Translations under genes and position numbers: made by a program
Notes under the pieces: generated by a model
What the model was told of the DNA's origin: nothing
What the model saw: only the letters and a program-made list of their open reading frames with translations
Database searches by the model: none
DNA from: Cryptomeria japonica
Taxonomy: Eukaryota; Streptophyta; Pinopsida; Cupressales; Cupressaceae
NCBI RefSeq assembly: GCF_030272615.1
Contig: NC_081414.1
Coordinates: forward strand, 811,371,069 to 811,435,068
Direction of reading: 5' to 3'
Length of the DNA stretch: 64,000 nt
In this document: positions 11,996 to 22,982 of the stretch, piece after piece
Numbering within the stretch: the first letter of the stretch is position 1
Layout: each line of letters starts with the position of its first letter

Positions 11996-12148
11996 ATGCT
12001 CACTTGCCACGGTGAAAACAGAGAAGCAAAAGTTTTATATGGGAAGTTACAGATAGAAGAAGCTACGCACAATCTGGCATCTGGAAATGCTCTTCATACG
12101 ACACAGAAGGAGGTGGACAAATGCCGATTTCAAATGAGTCTTGAGTAA
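11996..12148 (+). CDS. Possible short terminal exon, unknown
   Basis: A 50-codon frame opens eight bases after a plant-like splice acceptor (pyrimidine-rich run then TATGCAG at about 11981-11988) and ends at TAA. The peptide is helical and Glu/Lys/His-rich (starts MLTCHGENREAK, ends DKCRFQMSLE). Nothing upstream or downstream confirms an exon, and I do not recognise it. Offered only as a candidate. The stretch 12150-12890 holds only short coiled-coil-like frames that I cannot assign. Confidence 0.2.
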   Translation: MLTCHGENREAKVLYGKLQIEEATHNLASGNALHTTQKEVDKCRFQMSLE

Positions 12149-12895
12149 TGAAAGAAGGGAGAGGATATAATGAAACAAACAGAGACAAATATGACATACA
12201 GATTTTCAATTGATCAGAACAGATTTTCAATTAATCAGATTGCAATTTTACATATTGTGAGATGTAATACATCTTAGTGTTACTCGTTACAGAATACAGA
12301 CCTTCTGAGCGTCAGCTCATATTGTTAAACACCATTAAATCCATGTGACTATTGTTTGAGCCACTGCTCTTTAACAGACATAAAAAATTTACATAATCTT
12401 GTGACAGCTCTGCACAGCTGGACTTTTGAAAGAGTACTTAGCAAAATATAGATTAAACAATATACAGAGCTATCCATCTACGATGGAGAGAATAAAATAA
12501 CATATTCCAAACAACCCATAAAGCGTGACAAACTTGCTGATGTGATGTTGGACAGGCTGGAGAGTTCAATCGAATCTTGTCAAAACCTGTTTTCAATACT
12601 CATCTTTAATGTTGAGAGACATGCCTGCAAACTGTAGGATACGATGGATATGGAGTGGACAGAAGAAGCTGACAAGTATTGATGTGCATACAGAGGATGC
12701 AGATTGACGGCGGAGGTAGTTGGGATTATTTCCCAGCGTTGAGGGCTATGACAGGGTCCATGATAGAGATGAAGAGCTGGAAAGAAGAGTTAAAACAGCC
12801 GAAGAGCAATCAGTGTTATTGTGAGAAGAGTTAAAAATTCTCAGGCAATAAAAATCTGGATTTACTGATTTTTTGTTAGGATCTGATGTTTCGTT

Positions 12896-13090
12896 GCAAT
12901 CAACAATGGACGCACAATCCTTTAAAATAGGCAGCAAACACGAGCCTGCTGATTTAATTTTGAGTTTTTCTTGCAATCAACAATGGACGCACAATCCTTT
13001 AAAATAGGCAACAAACACAAGTCTGCTGATTTAAGTTTGAGTTTCACACTTCCAATTGCAATCAGCAATGGATGCACAATCCTTTTGAAA
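12896..13090. repeat. Three-copy tandem repeat, 77-84 bp unit
   Basis: Three successive copies of a unit starting GCAATCAACAATGGACGCAC and containing CACAATCCTTTAAAATAGGC. They begin near 12896, 12973 and 13057. The first two are nearly identical over about 70 bp. The third is more diverged and doubles as the outer end of the foldback that follows. Array growth therefore involved the end of that foldback. Confidence 0.85.
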
Positions 13091-13493
13091 TAGGCAATGC
13101 GAAGAATGACGATGCTAGATTACAATTTAAGGACTCCAAGAGTAATTATTATGGGGTGATTGTTTGTACCATTTTCATTTTTCAACAAATTCAAGTATTT
13201 TCAAGTAAGTCTCATCAGGGAAGATCTAATCCGTGGTGAGATAATGAGACCAATATCTTTTTCATAAATCTTAATATCTGTATTGAGAAAATTGGTTTAA
13301 CAATTTTTTCAATATAAATATTAAAATTTATGAAAAGTGTATTTGTTTCATGTATTCTTCTTACTAGGAATATATCTTTCATGAGACTCGCCTGGAGATA
13401 CTTGAATATGTTGAGAACATCAGAATGGTACAAATGATTTCCCCATAACATTGTCATTCTTTGAATGGTGTAAATCCATTGTCAATTGCAATT
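13053..13493. repeat. Long foldback (MITE-like inverted repeat)
   Basis: The two halves are reverse complements around a centre near 13297. From the outside in, matched blocks are AATTGCAATCAGCAATGG (13054) with its partner ending at 13492, the AAGAATGACGATG block, GTTTGTACCATTTTC with the block near 13425, a 45 bp block around CAAGTATTTTCAAGTAAGTC (13190) with 13371-13418, and an inner block at 13260-13294 with 13301-13340. A 42 bp stretch near 13110-13150 is unpaired. The open frame of 80 codons on the minus strand (13215-13457) is just the right arm. Structure fits a foldback MITE or a locus that could give long hairpin RNA. No target duplication identified. Confidence 0.8.
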
Positions 13494-14985
13494 AAATGGA
13501 CGGAAGTGGAAATCTCAAAACTTAAAACAGTAGCTTGATATCTGTTATGCTTATGTCCTTTTTTATAGTAAACTGCAATAAGAATACTATTCTAATTATC
13601 AAAGAATTTTAAAAAATGTTTTAGAAATTTTTAGCTCTAAATTTTTCAAAAGCACTTTTAAATCTTTAGAAATTTCTAATGATAAAGTAATCAAGTTCAA
13701 GGGCTTGTGTTCTATCGGTTAAAGCATTGAGTTTTCATTGTGGATATCAAAGTTCAAATCCCAAAGGACATCTAATATGGAATTCAAAATTGACACTCTT
13801 AGTCTTCCACAATTGAGTGTCTTCCATAAATTGATTCTAATGTAATTGTTCGAAATGAGCTATAAAAAAATGCTAAAGTAATCAGTCCATTTGAAAAAGA
13901 AGAAAAAAGTAGACATCAATTGTATATGGAATTTAGGAATCAATGATTTCTGTGTAATACTCGATTTATGCTTGCTCGAATGTTTTTCTCTATAACCAAA
14001 AAAAACCCCATTTCTTTCTCAGTTTGCTTATCACGCACTATATTTCCATTTTGGTGCGCTTGAAGCTTGTGGAATAAAATAATGCCCAATTTGTTTCTTT
14101 AGCAAAAGCTATTTTTGTTGGCTGTAGATGTATTTGGGAATTAAAAGGTTTAATTGTATTATTATTTTAAAATGGACAAAAGTAAATTGTGTTTTATAAG
14201 GCAAAATTAGTTCAGTTTACAGTTAGTCATTTTTGGAGAATTTGAGTACATGAAAATCATCTGTGCATGAAATTTGGATTTGGATTGGGAAGACACTTGT
14301 GAATGGATTTGAATGAAAATTGTTGCAATAGAATATGAATTGGAAGGAGGTTGTCCTACTTGGTGGATTTGTGTTTTTTTTGTGTGCTTGGAATATTTAA
14401 GGATTGAATTTTGAAAAAATAAATTAAGTTGGGATTTCATTTATTATACTTTTCTCTCTCTCTTAATTACTTTTAAGTGATTTAATTCATCAAGAGGATA
14501 TTTTTAATTATTTAAATCATTTTATTTAACTTTGTATTTAAATTATTAGATGAAAATTTTGTAAAATTTCTAATTTGTATTGTTCTAAATTAGTGTAAAA
14601 CAGGTTTTACAGGGACTCAAAACCCATGAAAAAAGAAAGAGTCAATAAAGATAGACTAGAAGTGAAGCCATAGTGGGCCAGTAGCAACAAAAACAAAAAA
14701 AAGGGTCTAACAACCTAGAGATTAAACAATTTCATTTAGTATTTGAACAATCTTAATATTTTTATCAATAAAAGCCCTATTGATATCAACTATCTCTATT
14801 TAATTGGCTTTGACTTACTTACCTTTATCCCTACTACAAGTTCATGCTGAAGGTCCCTGATTAGTTTGGGCCTTGCTTTCTAGGATGGAATCCTACACCT
14901 CACCTTTGCTACAAATTGAAATTGAGGGGGAAGCATGAGTGGTCGAAGGGGAAACATTAAGAGATTGAGGTTTTTCATTTAGTCT

Positions 14986-15201
14986 CTAAAGGCCCTCCAT
15001 GCTATTAGTCACGACTTTTCTACTCGCTACAATAAAAACTATGAGCTTCTCATTGAACTTATCCATAGCCACCTCTAGGTTCATTATTTTTTCTTCATGA
15101 TCATTCTTCATGGCTTTAACATCTATCATCAGTTTCTGACTAATCTCAAGTAGGTTGTTCATATTGTCTAAGGATGGGGAGTTCAAGGTACTCTGTTCCA
15201 C
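14986..15201 (-). pseudogene. Coiled-coil fragment, unrecognised
   Basis: A 71-codon minus-strand stretch with heptad-like spacing (NNLLEISQKLMIDVKAMKND, then EKIMNLEVAMDKFNEKL). Its style resembles the coiled-coil tail of the unknown frame at 47.7-48.0 kb, but I cannot align them with confidence. No start or partner domain. The rest of 13500-15630 is AT-rich, without supported features. Confidence 0.25.
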
Positions 15202-15637
15202 TGAAATGGATGAATTACCATGCTCATTTTTTCCTATAATGGATGAATTACCATTTTTATGATATAAATGGAGTTTTTGGGCACCTAATAACCAAAAGGG
15301 TATTTTTTGATTTTAGATTTTGGAATTTTAAATTTTATGAATTTTTGAGCAATTTTATTGGAGGTTGGGCCTTTTTGTTAGCTTTTGTTGAAATTGAGAA
15401 ATGATTAAAACTAGAATTCTTATAAAAATTGTAAAATTTATTAGTTTAGATAATTTTGGATCTTGTTTAATGCCATTATTCAAATTTGAGAAATTATGCC
15501 TATGTTATGAAAAGTAGTAAAAAATGAGAGAATTGTATTGTTTGCTTTGATTTTTACTACACATTAATGGAGAAAATGATAAGTCTATGGTCTGAATATT
15601 ATATTTTTTTTATGTGAGTGGCTCCCAATGAGGTTTG

Positions 15638-16859
15638 TGTTGACAATATGAAGAAATTGATTATGTGTTGCATTGATGTTTTGTCATTGATGTCAACACT
15701 AGTTGTTATGGTTGGTTACCAGCAAACAGAATTTGGTTCCCAGTAGAAGAACTAGCGTTACTAGCAAAAGGGACTATCAGTTGGATAATATCGACATGTT
15801 TGGATCAATGGAATATGTTTGGTTTGATGTTTTTGGAGTATGTTCTGGTCAGTTGGTATTGACTTGATGATCGGATGCTATCATACACTCTAGTAAGCCT
15901 ATACCGGAAACTATTTAAGGTTTTACCGACAGATCTTTTTTTGAGAATCTTTGACATGATGCATAAGTGGTGTTGGTGCAACTTCTAGATGGAATTCAAG
16001 ATGCAAGAGGTAATCCTTGATCATGCCTCGATTGATTGGAAACATCGCTTTGCATGGCGAATCTATTTAGGTATGGTACCTATCTAGGTTATGGACCGGT
16101 ATCATGTTACATGTTCTCTACACGTTACCAGGATGATTTATGGATTGGTTAATTTTGTTTTGGTCTAAAGCCGACATGGCATATCATTGTAATATGGATG
16201 TATATAATGATCTTAGTGTAACATCTTTTAGGTGGCCGATCTAATTGATTTAGGCCTTAGGGTTTGTATAAATTGATGTAAGATCTCATTGTAGATAATG
16301 GTCGTGGTCATGGAATGAAATATCATATGAAATGGAGATTTGGTCGATCATAGGTGATCAAATTGGGTTTATGTAAGAGGTCAAAGGCCTCTGGTATTGA
16401 GCTTAACCGGGACTGTAATCAGGCATGGTATATGCTATCACTGACAGTTCATTCTTCTGGATTGTTGTCCAATTATCTTGATTATAACCTCCCTGTAGTC
16501 AGTGAGACTCCTTTGTAATGAGCAGTACACTCTAGGCGGTGTGCCTTCCTGCATGTGTAGGCCCATTATTGTATCACATACTTTCTGCAGAAGTGTCATC
16601 TGACTATGGGTAGGATTCCCACCATGTTTTTTCCCTTTACCGATTTTTCTATGCACAAATCATGGTGTTATGTGGTATGGTTGCATTGTGTTAATTCTCT
16701 GCTTCATTCTTAAGTTTTATTGCTTACCAGTATCTATTTTTGGTATTTCAGTATTCAATGTTTATGTGCTCCAGTTAAAGGTTATAAAGTGGTGTGATTA
16801 ATACAATCTGTTGACAACTGATTCACCCCCCCCTCTGTTGTCCACCAGTTATTAAAACA
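15638..16859 (+). repeat. Copia-1 5' LTR
   Basis: Starts TGTTGACAATATG and ends ...TTATTAAAACA just before the primer site; 1,222 bp. It matches 21464-22711 throughout, with shared landmarks such as CATACACTCTAGTAAG and the C-run before the end (CTGATTCACCCCCCC). Base 15638 directly follows the GTTTG duplication. Confidence 0.93.
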
Positions 16860-16861
16860 AT

Positions 16862-16873
16862 TGGTACCAGAGC
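16862..16873 (+). other. Copia-1 primer binding site
   Basis: TGGTACCAGAGC, two bases beyond the 5' LTR. It differs by one base from TGGTATCAGAGC, which is complementary to the 3' end of plant initiator tRNA-Met, the usual primer for Copia elements. Confidence 0.9.
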
Positions 16874-16917
16874 TTTGGTCCTCTTTTACAGAAGCTTAAC
16901 CATTTGAGGTAGATCCT

Positions 16918-19900
16918 ATGGCAACTAATATTTCAAATCCATCGGCAACTATTTTCAGAAGAGAAATCCCTAAGCTTGATGGAACAAACTATGGGATATG
17001 GAAAATCCAAATGGAGACTCATCTTAGATGTCTTGGCAAGGATATTTGGGAGATCACTAAGAAAGGATATACACCTTATGATCTGGCATCTGGAAATCCT
17101 ACTCCTACAGACTTCGACAAAATTATTGAAAATGATTGCAGAGAAAGAGAAGCCCTCTTGTGTGCACTCACTGATCAACAAATCATGGAATTGACTGATA
17201 AATCATCTGCAAACGTTATGTGGGATAAATTGCAAACTTGGAATGAAGGTGATGCTACTGTCAAAATTGTTAAACTTGATGGTTATCAGGTAAGATATGA
17301 GAACTTGAAGATGGAAGATAATAAAAGAATTGCTACATTTATGGAAAGAGTAAATGAGATTGTCGTGGGAATTCAATGTTGTGGAGGATCTCTGAGTGAA
17401 GATGAAATAGTTTCTAAATTATTGAGAGCCCTACCACCGGCTTACAAGATGAAGGCTACTACAATTAATGAATTGAGAACAATGGCAAACACTTCAGTTA
17501 ATAGAGATATTCTGATTGGGAAATTATCTGCTTTTGAGCTTGAAGAATTTGGACCCTCTAGAGCTGCAAAGTCTGAACTTGCTTTTCATGCATCATCATC
17601 TATTGACAAAAGTGATTGGAAAGCCCTATATGCAAAAGAATTGGAAGATATGAGGAAAGAGGATGAACAATTTGAGAAACTTGAAGCCTTATTTGCTAGA
17701 AGAGTACCTAAAGGACTGACATGAAGTAAGTATGAAGGAAAAGCACCTTTTAAATGTTTTGCATGTAATAAGATTGGTCATTTTGCATATAGATGTCCTA
17801 AAAGGAATGCAAGATTTGAAGACAGAGTTAAGAAATCATTTAAGTCTAATTAGAACAAATATAGATTCAAGAAAAACAAACTATGCTACATAGTGGATGA
17901 GGAAGGAGTAAGTGATGACTCATAGGATGAACTAGCATGATACTCTTCTAGTGGATCCGACAATCGAAAGGAATGGGCGTTATATGATTTAAAGGAAGAT
18001 GAACCTGAACCGGCTATCGGGAATGAAGAAAAGGCACTGGCAGAAAAAGTTGAAAACAAGGATGAATGGGTAATTGATAGTGGATGCTCACATCATATGA
18101 CTAGAGATAAAAGAAAATTTTTGTCCCTGCAAGAATACAATGGCAAACAAGTCAGATTTGGGGATGACAAAGCATGGATGATCAATGGTAGAGGTATTAT
18201 TTCTCTAGATGACAAGCATAATACTAATAATGTCTATTATGTAGAAGGTTTAAAGAATAATATTTTAAGTGTTGGTCAATTGGTGGATAAGGGATTCCAA
18301 CTTTAGTTCAAAGATAAAAAATGCAAAATCATTAATAGAACTGGTTTGAAGATTGCAACTGGTACTCATATTGGAGGTAATATCTTTCACTTGAACACTG
18401 TTAATAAGACATGTTTGATTGCTCATATTGATGAGAGTTGGTTATGGCATAAGAGGTTGTGTCATGTTAATTTTGATTGTATTGTTAAGATCAGTTCAAC
18501 AAAGGCAGATAGAGATATACCTAAGATTATAAAGCCTCATAATCCGGTATGTAAGGAATGTCAATTGGGAAAGCAAGTTAGAACTTCTTTTAAGAGCACA
18601 CATGATAAATCTAATGATGTGCTTGATTTGATTCATGCTAACTTATGTGGTCCAACAAGGACTAGAAGCTTTCAAGGTGATAGGTACTTCATGCTAATAA
18701 TTAATGATTATTTTAGAATGATGTGGGTGAATTTTCTAAGGGATAAGTTTGAAGCTTTTTAAAAATTCAATATCTTCAAAGTAAAGGTGGAAGTACAAAC
18801 TGGATTTAAAATCAAGTGTCTAAGATCAGATCAAGGTGGTGAGTTCACTTCTCATGAATTTAATATTTATTGTGAGATAAATGGAATTAAGAGACAATTA
18901 TCTACACCTCGGACTCCTTGGTAGAATGGACTAATGGAAAAGAAGAATAGAACCATTTTGTATGTAGCAAGGACCATGATGATTGAAGCCAAATTGCCTC
19001 ACATCTACTAGAGAGAAGAAGTGAGTACATCAATCTACACATTCAACAGAGTTGATATCAAAGTTGAAACTGGTAAGACTCCTTATGAATTATGGTTTGG
19101 ACATACACCTATTGTTAAATATTTCAGAATTTTTGGAAGTAAATGTTATATCAAAAGGGATGATTCAATTGGGAAGTTTGATCCCAGATGTGATGAAGGG
19201 ATATTTCCTAGATACTCAGTTTAGAGAAAAGCATATAGATGTTATAACAAAATATTATAGAAAATTATGGAGAGCACAAATTTGAAAGTGGATGAGCAAT
19301 ACAAAAATCAATCTATATCATATGCCAAAGAACCGAAAGTGGAAATAATCATAACTGAACTGGAAATGCCTTAACCAGTATAAGACACTAAGACAGTTAC
19401 ACCTGTACAATCAGAAAATTTAACTATGACTGATGATCAGAATAGTGAACCTGAAGTTCAGAAGACACCAAGGTATGTAAGGTTAAATCATTTTGAAGAT
19501 CAAATCATTGGAGATAAGAACAAGAGAGTTATGACAATAAGAAGACTAGCAAATGAAGAGGTATGTCTTATTTCTCAAATTGAACCGACATCTGTTATTG
19601 AAGCTTATAAAGATAAACATTGGTTAAAGGCTATGGAAGATGAATTAGATTAGATAGAGAAGAATGAGACTTGGACTTTAGTTCCTCGACCTATAATTAA
19701 GAATATTATTGGAACTAAATGGGTTTTTAGAAATAAACTAAATGAGGATGGTCAAGTTGTAAGAAACAAGGCTAGACTAGTTTATAAAGGATTTTCTCAA
19801 ATGGAAGGAATTGATTATGGTGAAACATTTGCACTAGTAGCTAGAATTGAAATTGTTAGACAATTTCTTGCCTATGCAGCATACAAGAACTATAAGGTCT

Positions 19901-21096
19901 ATCAAATGGATTTTAAATGTGCATTTTTGAATGGTGAACTTGAGGAAGAAGTATACATTGAGAAACCTGATGTATTTTCATTTACAGATGACAAATATAT
20001 GGTTTGTAGGTTAAGGAAAGCATTATAGGTATTAAAACAAGCTCCTATAGCTTGGTATGCAAGGTTGGATAAATATCTTTTGAAGCTTGGTTTTAATAAT
20101 GACAGTGCTAACAGTAATTTATTTTACAAGATCACTGATGATGATATTCTGATTATTGAAATATTTATTGATGATATCATTTTTGGAGGTGAAGATAAAT
20201 TGTGCATGGAATTCTCTAATAATATGAAGAATGAATTTGATATGTCTATAATTGATGAGATTAGATTTTTCTTAGGTTTGCAGATTACTCAAACTAACAA
20301 AGGCATTTTTATCTGTCAAACTAAGTATCTAAGGGAAGATAATTCCAAACCAATAAGTACTCCTATGGTGACAAGCGATAAATTATCTATCAAAGACACA
20401 TCTGCATCGGTAAATTCGACAAGGTACAAGTCTATAATTGGTTGCTTGTTATATGTAACTCAGACTAGACCGAATATTATGAATGTGGTAAGTATTATTT
20501 CAAGATATCAAAGTAATCCTAAAGAAAATCATGAATGTGCAGTAAAGAGGATATTCTAGTACTTGCAAGGAACAATTGAATATGGCTTATGGTATTCTAG
20601 AGATGATAACTTCACTTTATGTGCATATACAGATTCAAATTGGGCAGGAGATACTAATGACAGGAAGAGCACTTCTGGTGGATCTTTCTTTCTTAGAAAG
20701 AAATTGGTTTCATGGATCAGCAAAAAACAATCATGCATTTCTTTATCTACTGCAGAAGTTGAATATGTCACAGCAACAACTAATTGCACTCAAGTCTTGT
20801 GGATGAAGCAAATGTTGAAGGATATCAAGGTAAATTGAAGTGAACTGGTAGTTATCTATTATGATAACTATGCATCTATTGACATATCTAAGAATCCGGT
20901 ATTTCACTCTAAGACTAAGAACATTTCAATAAAATATAACTTTTTGAAGGAAAAGGTGGAAGAAAAGGAAGTCAAATTGGTTTATGTGAACACTAAAGAG
21001 CAGATTGCAGATATATTCACTAAACCGATGTCTAAGGAATCATTTAAATATTTGAGAGATAGGTTAGGGGTATCTACCCCTTTGGCAGAAACATAA
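16918..21096 (+). pseudogene. Copia-1 gag-pol, nonsense-riddled single frame
   Basis: One reading frame runs from the ATG at 16918 to TAA at 21094-21096. Gag (16918-17721, open, 268 codons) has the IPKLDGTNYGIWKIQME block. A CX2CX4HX4C zinc knuckle (CFACNKIGHFAYRC) follows near 17754, protease DSGCSHHMT near 18076, integrase zinc region (WHKRLCH ... CKECQLGKQ) at 18433-18580, integrase core to about 19150, reverse transcriptase 19600-20330 with FIDDIIFGG in place of YVDD, RNase H with YTDSNWAGD and STAEVEYV, ending near FTKPMSKE. Stops: TGA 17722, TAG 17851, TAG 17923, TGA 17938, TAG 18304, TAA 18760, TAG 18922, TAG 19009, TAG 19222, TAG 19258, TAA 19372, TAA 19381, TAG 19651, TAG 20026, TAG 20557, TGA 20836. 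The first integrase Asp is Asn (IHANLCGP). About ten residues seem missing, in frame, after TKYLRE (20330). Confidence 0.93.
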
Positions 21097-21451
21097 CTGA
21101 TGGAGCAGAGCATCAGTCTGGTGTGCATCATTAGCTTTATCCTTTGCTCCAGATTGATGTAGTGGTGCTACTACTCAAGGGGAGTAGTCCGCTTTGAGAT
21201 TCATAGGATTTTGATATCTATGTCAAATCTTTGGCATTGATGTCAAAGGCAGAGAGTTATATGTGAAAAATAATGTCATAATATGTCATATGGGAGAGAG
21301 ATTTAGATCAGTTTCAGATTGGACTGCACTCCTCATGGGGAGTTGTTGGGATGTTTCAGCTTTTCATTGTTATATCTTCTATGAGAAATGTTTGCCATTT
21401 CTTAGCACTTTGATGTTTTATTTTTTTACATCTAGTATTCCCATCAATGCC

Positions 21452-21462
21452 AAAGGGGGAGA
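21452..21462 (+). other. Copia-1 polypurine tract
   Basis: AAAGGGGGAGA directly before the 3' LTR start at 21464. This is the expected site for plus-strand priming. Confidence 0.85.
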
Positions 21463-21463
21463 T

Positions 21464-22711
21464 TGTTGTCAATATGAAGGAATTGATTATGTTTTGCATT
21501 GATGTTTTGTCATTGATGTCAACACTAGCTATTATGGTTGGTTACTGATAGACAAATTTTGATTACTGGTAGAAGAACTAGTGTTATCGGCATAAGGGAC
21601 TATCAGTTGGATACTATCGATATGTTTGGATCAATGAAATATATTTGGTTTGATGTTTCTGGAGTATGTTTTGGTCAATTGGTATTGACTTGATGATCAG
21701 ATGCTATCATACACTCTAGTAAGTCTATACCGATGAGGGTTGAAGGTTTTACTGACAGATCTTTTTCTGAGAATCTTTGACACGATACACAAGTGGTGTT
21801 GGTGCGGCTTCTAGATGGAATTTAGGATGCAGGAGGTGATCCTTGATTGTGCCTTGACTGATTGGAGACATTTCTTTGGTGTTGTGAATCTATTTAGGTC
21901 CGGTACCTATCTAGGTTATGGACCGGTATCATATTACATCTTCTCTACACATTACCAGGATGATTTATGGATTGGTTAATGTTGTTTCGGTATAAAGAGG
22001 ACATGGCATATTATTCTAATATGGATGTATGTAATGATCTTATTGTAATATCTTTTAGGTGGCTGACCTAATTGGTTTAGGCCTTAGCGTTTGTATAAAT
22101 TTATGTAAGAGCTCATTGTAGATAATGGTCCTGGTTGTAATGGTCATGGTCATGGAATGAAATATCATATGCGAAGGAGATTTGGTTGATCATAGGTGAT
22201 CGAATTGGGTTTATGTAAGAGCTCAAAGGCCTCTTGTATTGAGCTTAACTGGGACTATAATCAGGAATGGCAGATGCTATCACTGGTAGTTCATTCTTCC
22301 TGGATTGTTGTCCAATTATCTTGAGGTGGTTATAACCCCTCTGCAGTTAGTGAGACTCCTTTTTAATGAGCAATACGCTTTAGGCAGTGTGCCTTCCTGC
22401 ATGTGCAAGCCCCTTATTGTATCACATACTTTGTGCAGAAGTATCATCTGACTGTGGGTAGGCTTCCCATTGTGGTTTTTCCCTTTAATGGGTTTTCCAT
22501 GTACAAATCATGGTGTTATGTGGTATGGTTGCATTGTGTTAATTCTCTGTTTCATTCTTAAGTTTGATTGCTTACCGGTATCTATTTCTGCTATTCTAGT
22601 ATTTAATGTTTATGTGCTCCAGTTAAAGGTTATAAAGTGGTTTTATTAATACAATCTGTTGACAACTGATTCACCCCCCCACCTCTCAGTTGTCTACCGA
22701 TTATTCTAATA
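21464..22711 (+). repeat. Copia-1 3' LTR
   Basis: Starts TGTTGTCAATATG, ends ...TTATTCTAATA, 1,248 bp, directly followed by the GTTTG target duplication. The end TA in place of CA looks like a C-to-T change. It is longer than the 5' LTR by small indels, for example an extra segment near 22130-22150. Confidence 0.93.
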
Positions 22712-22982
22712 GTTTGGTGCACAAAGTTTCCACCATGTCACTTATTGGGGAGTTATGAGTAATCAATGTAAGCTACACTAAACATAGGCAATGAAACTAA
22801 GATTATGGATGTCCCTATCATTCCTATAGTGGTATTATAATCTTAGGATGAGTTGGGAAGACTTGGCAAACCATGGTGCATTGGTCTAATATGATCGAGT
22901 CTCCTCATATTATTGAGAGGACCAATTGATTATGCATGAGCCATCCCTTTGTTCTATATGATGGCACTCCCTTTCATGATCT

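Larger units (their letters stand above)
15638..22711 (+). mobile_element. Complete Copia LTR retrotransposon (Copia-1)
   Basis: A 7,074 bp element with two LTRs, a tRNA primer site, a single-frame gag-pol and a polypurine tract, flanked by perfect 5 bp direct repeats GTTTG (15633-15637 and 22712-22716). Domain order protease, integrase, reverse transcriptase, RNase H is the Copia order. The LTRs differ at many positions and by small indels, so insertion is old. The element is dead: 16 premature stops and changes in key residues, but no frameshift in pol. Confidence 0.95.

Noticed and set aside
13215-13457. 80-codon minus-strand frame
   Set aside because: Lies on the right arm and loop of the foldback; no protein features.
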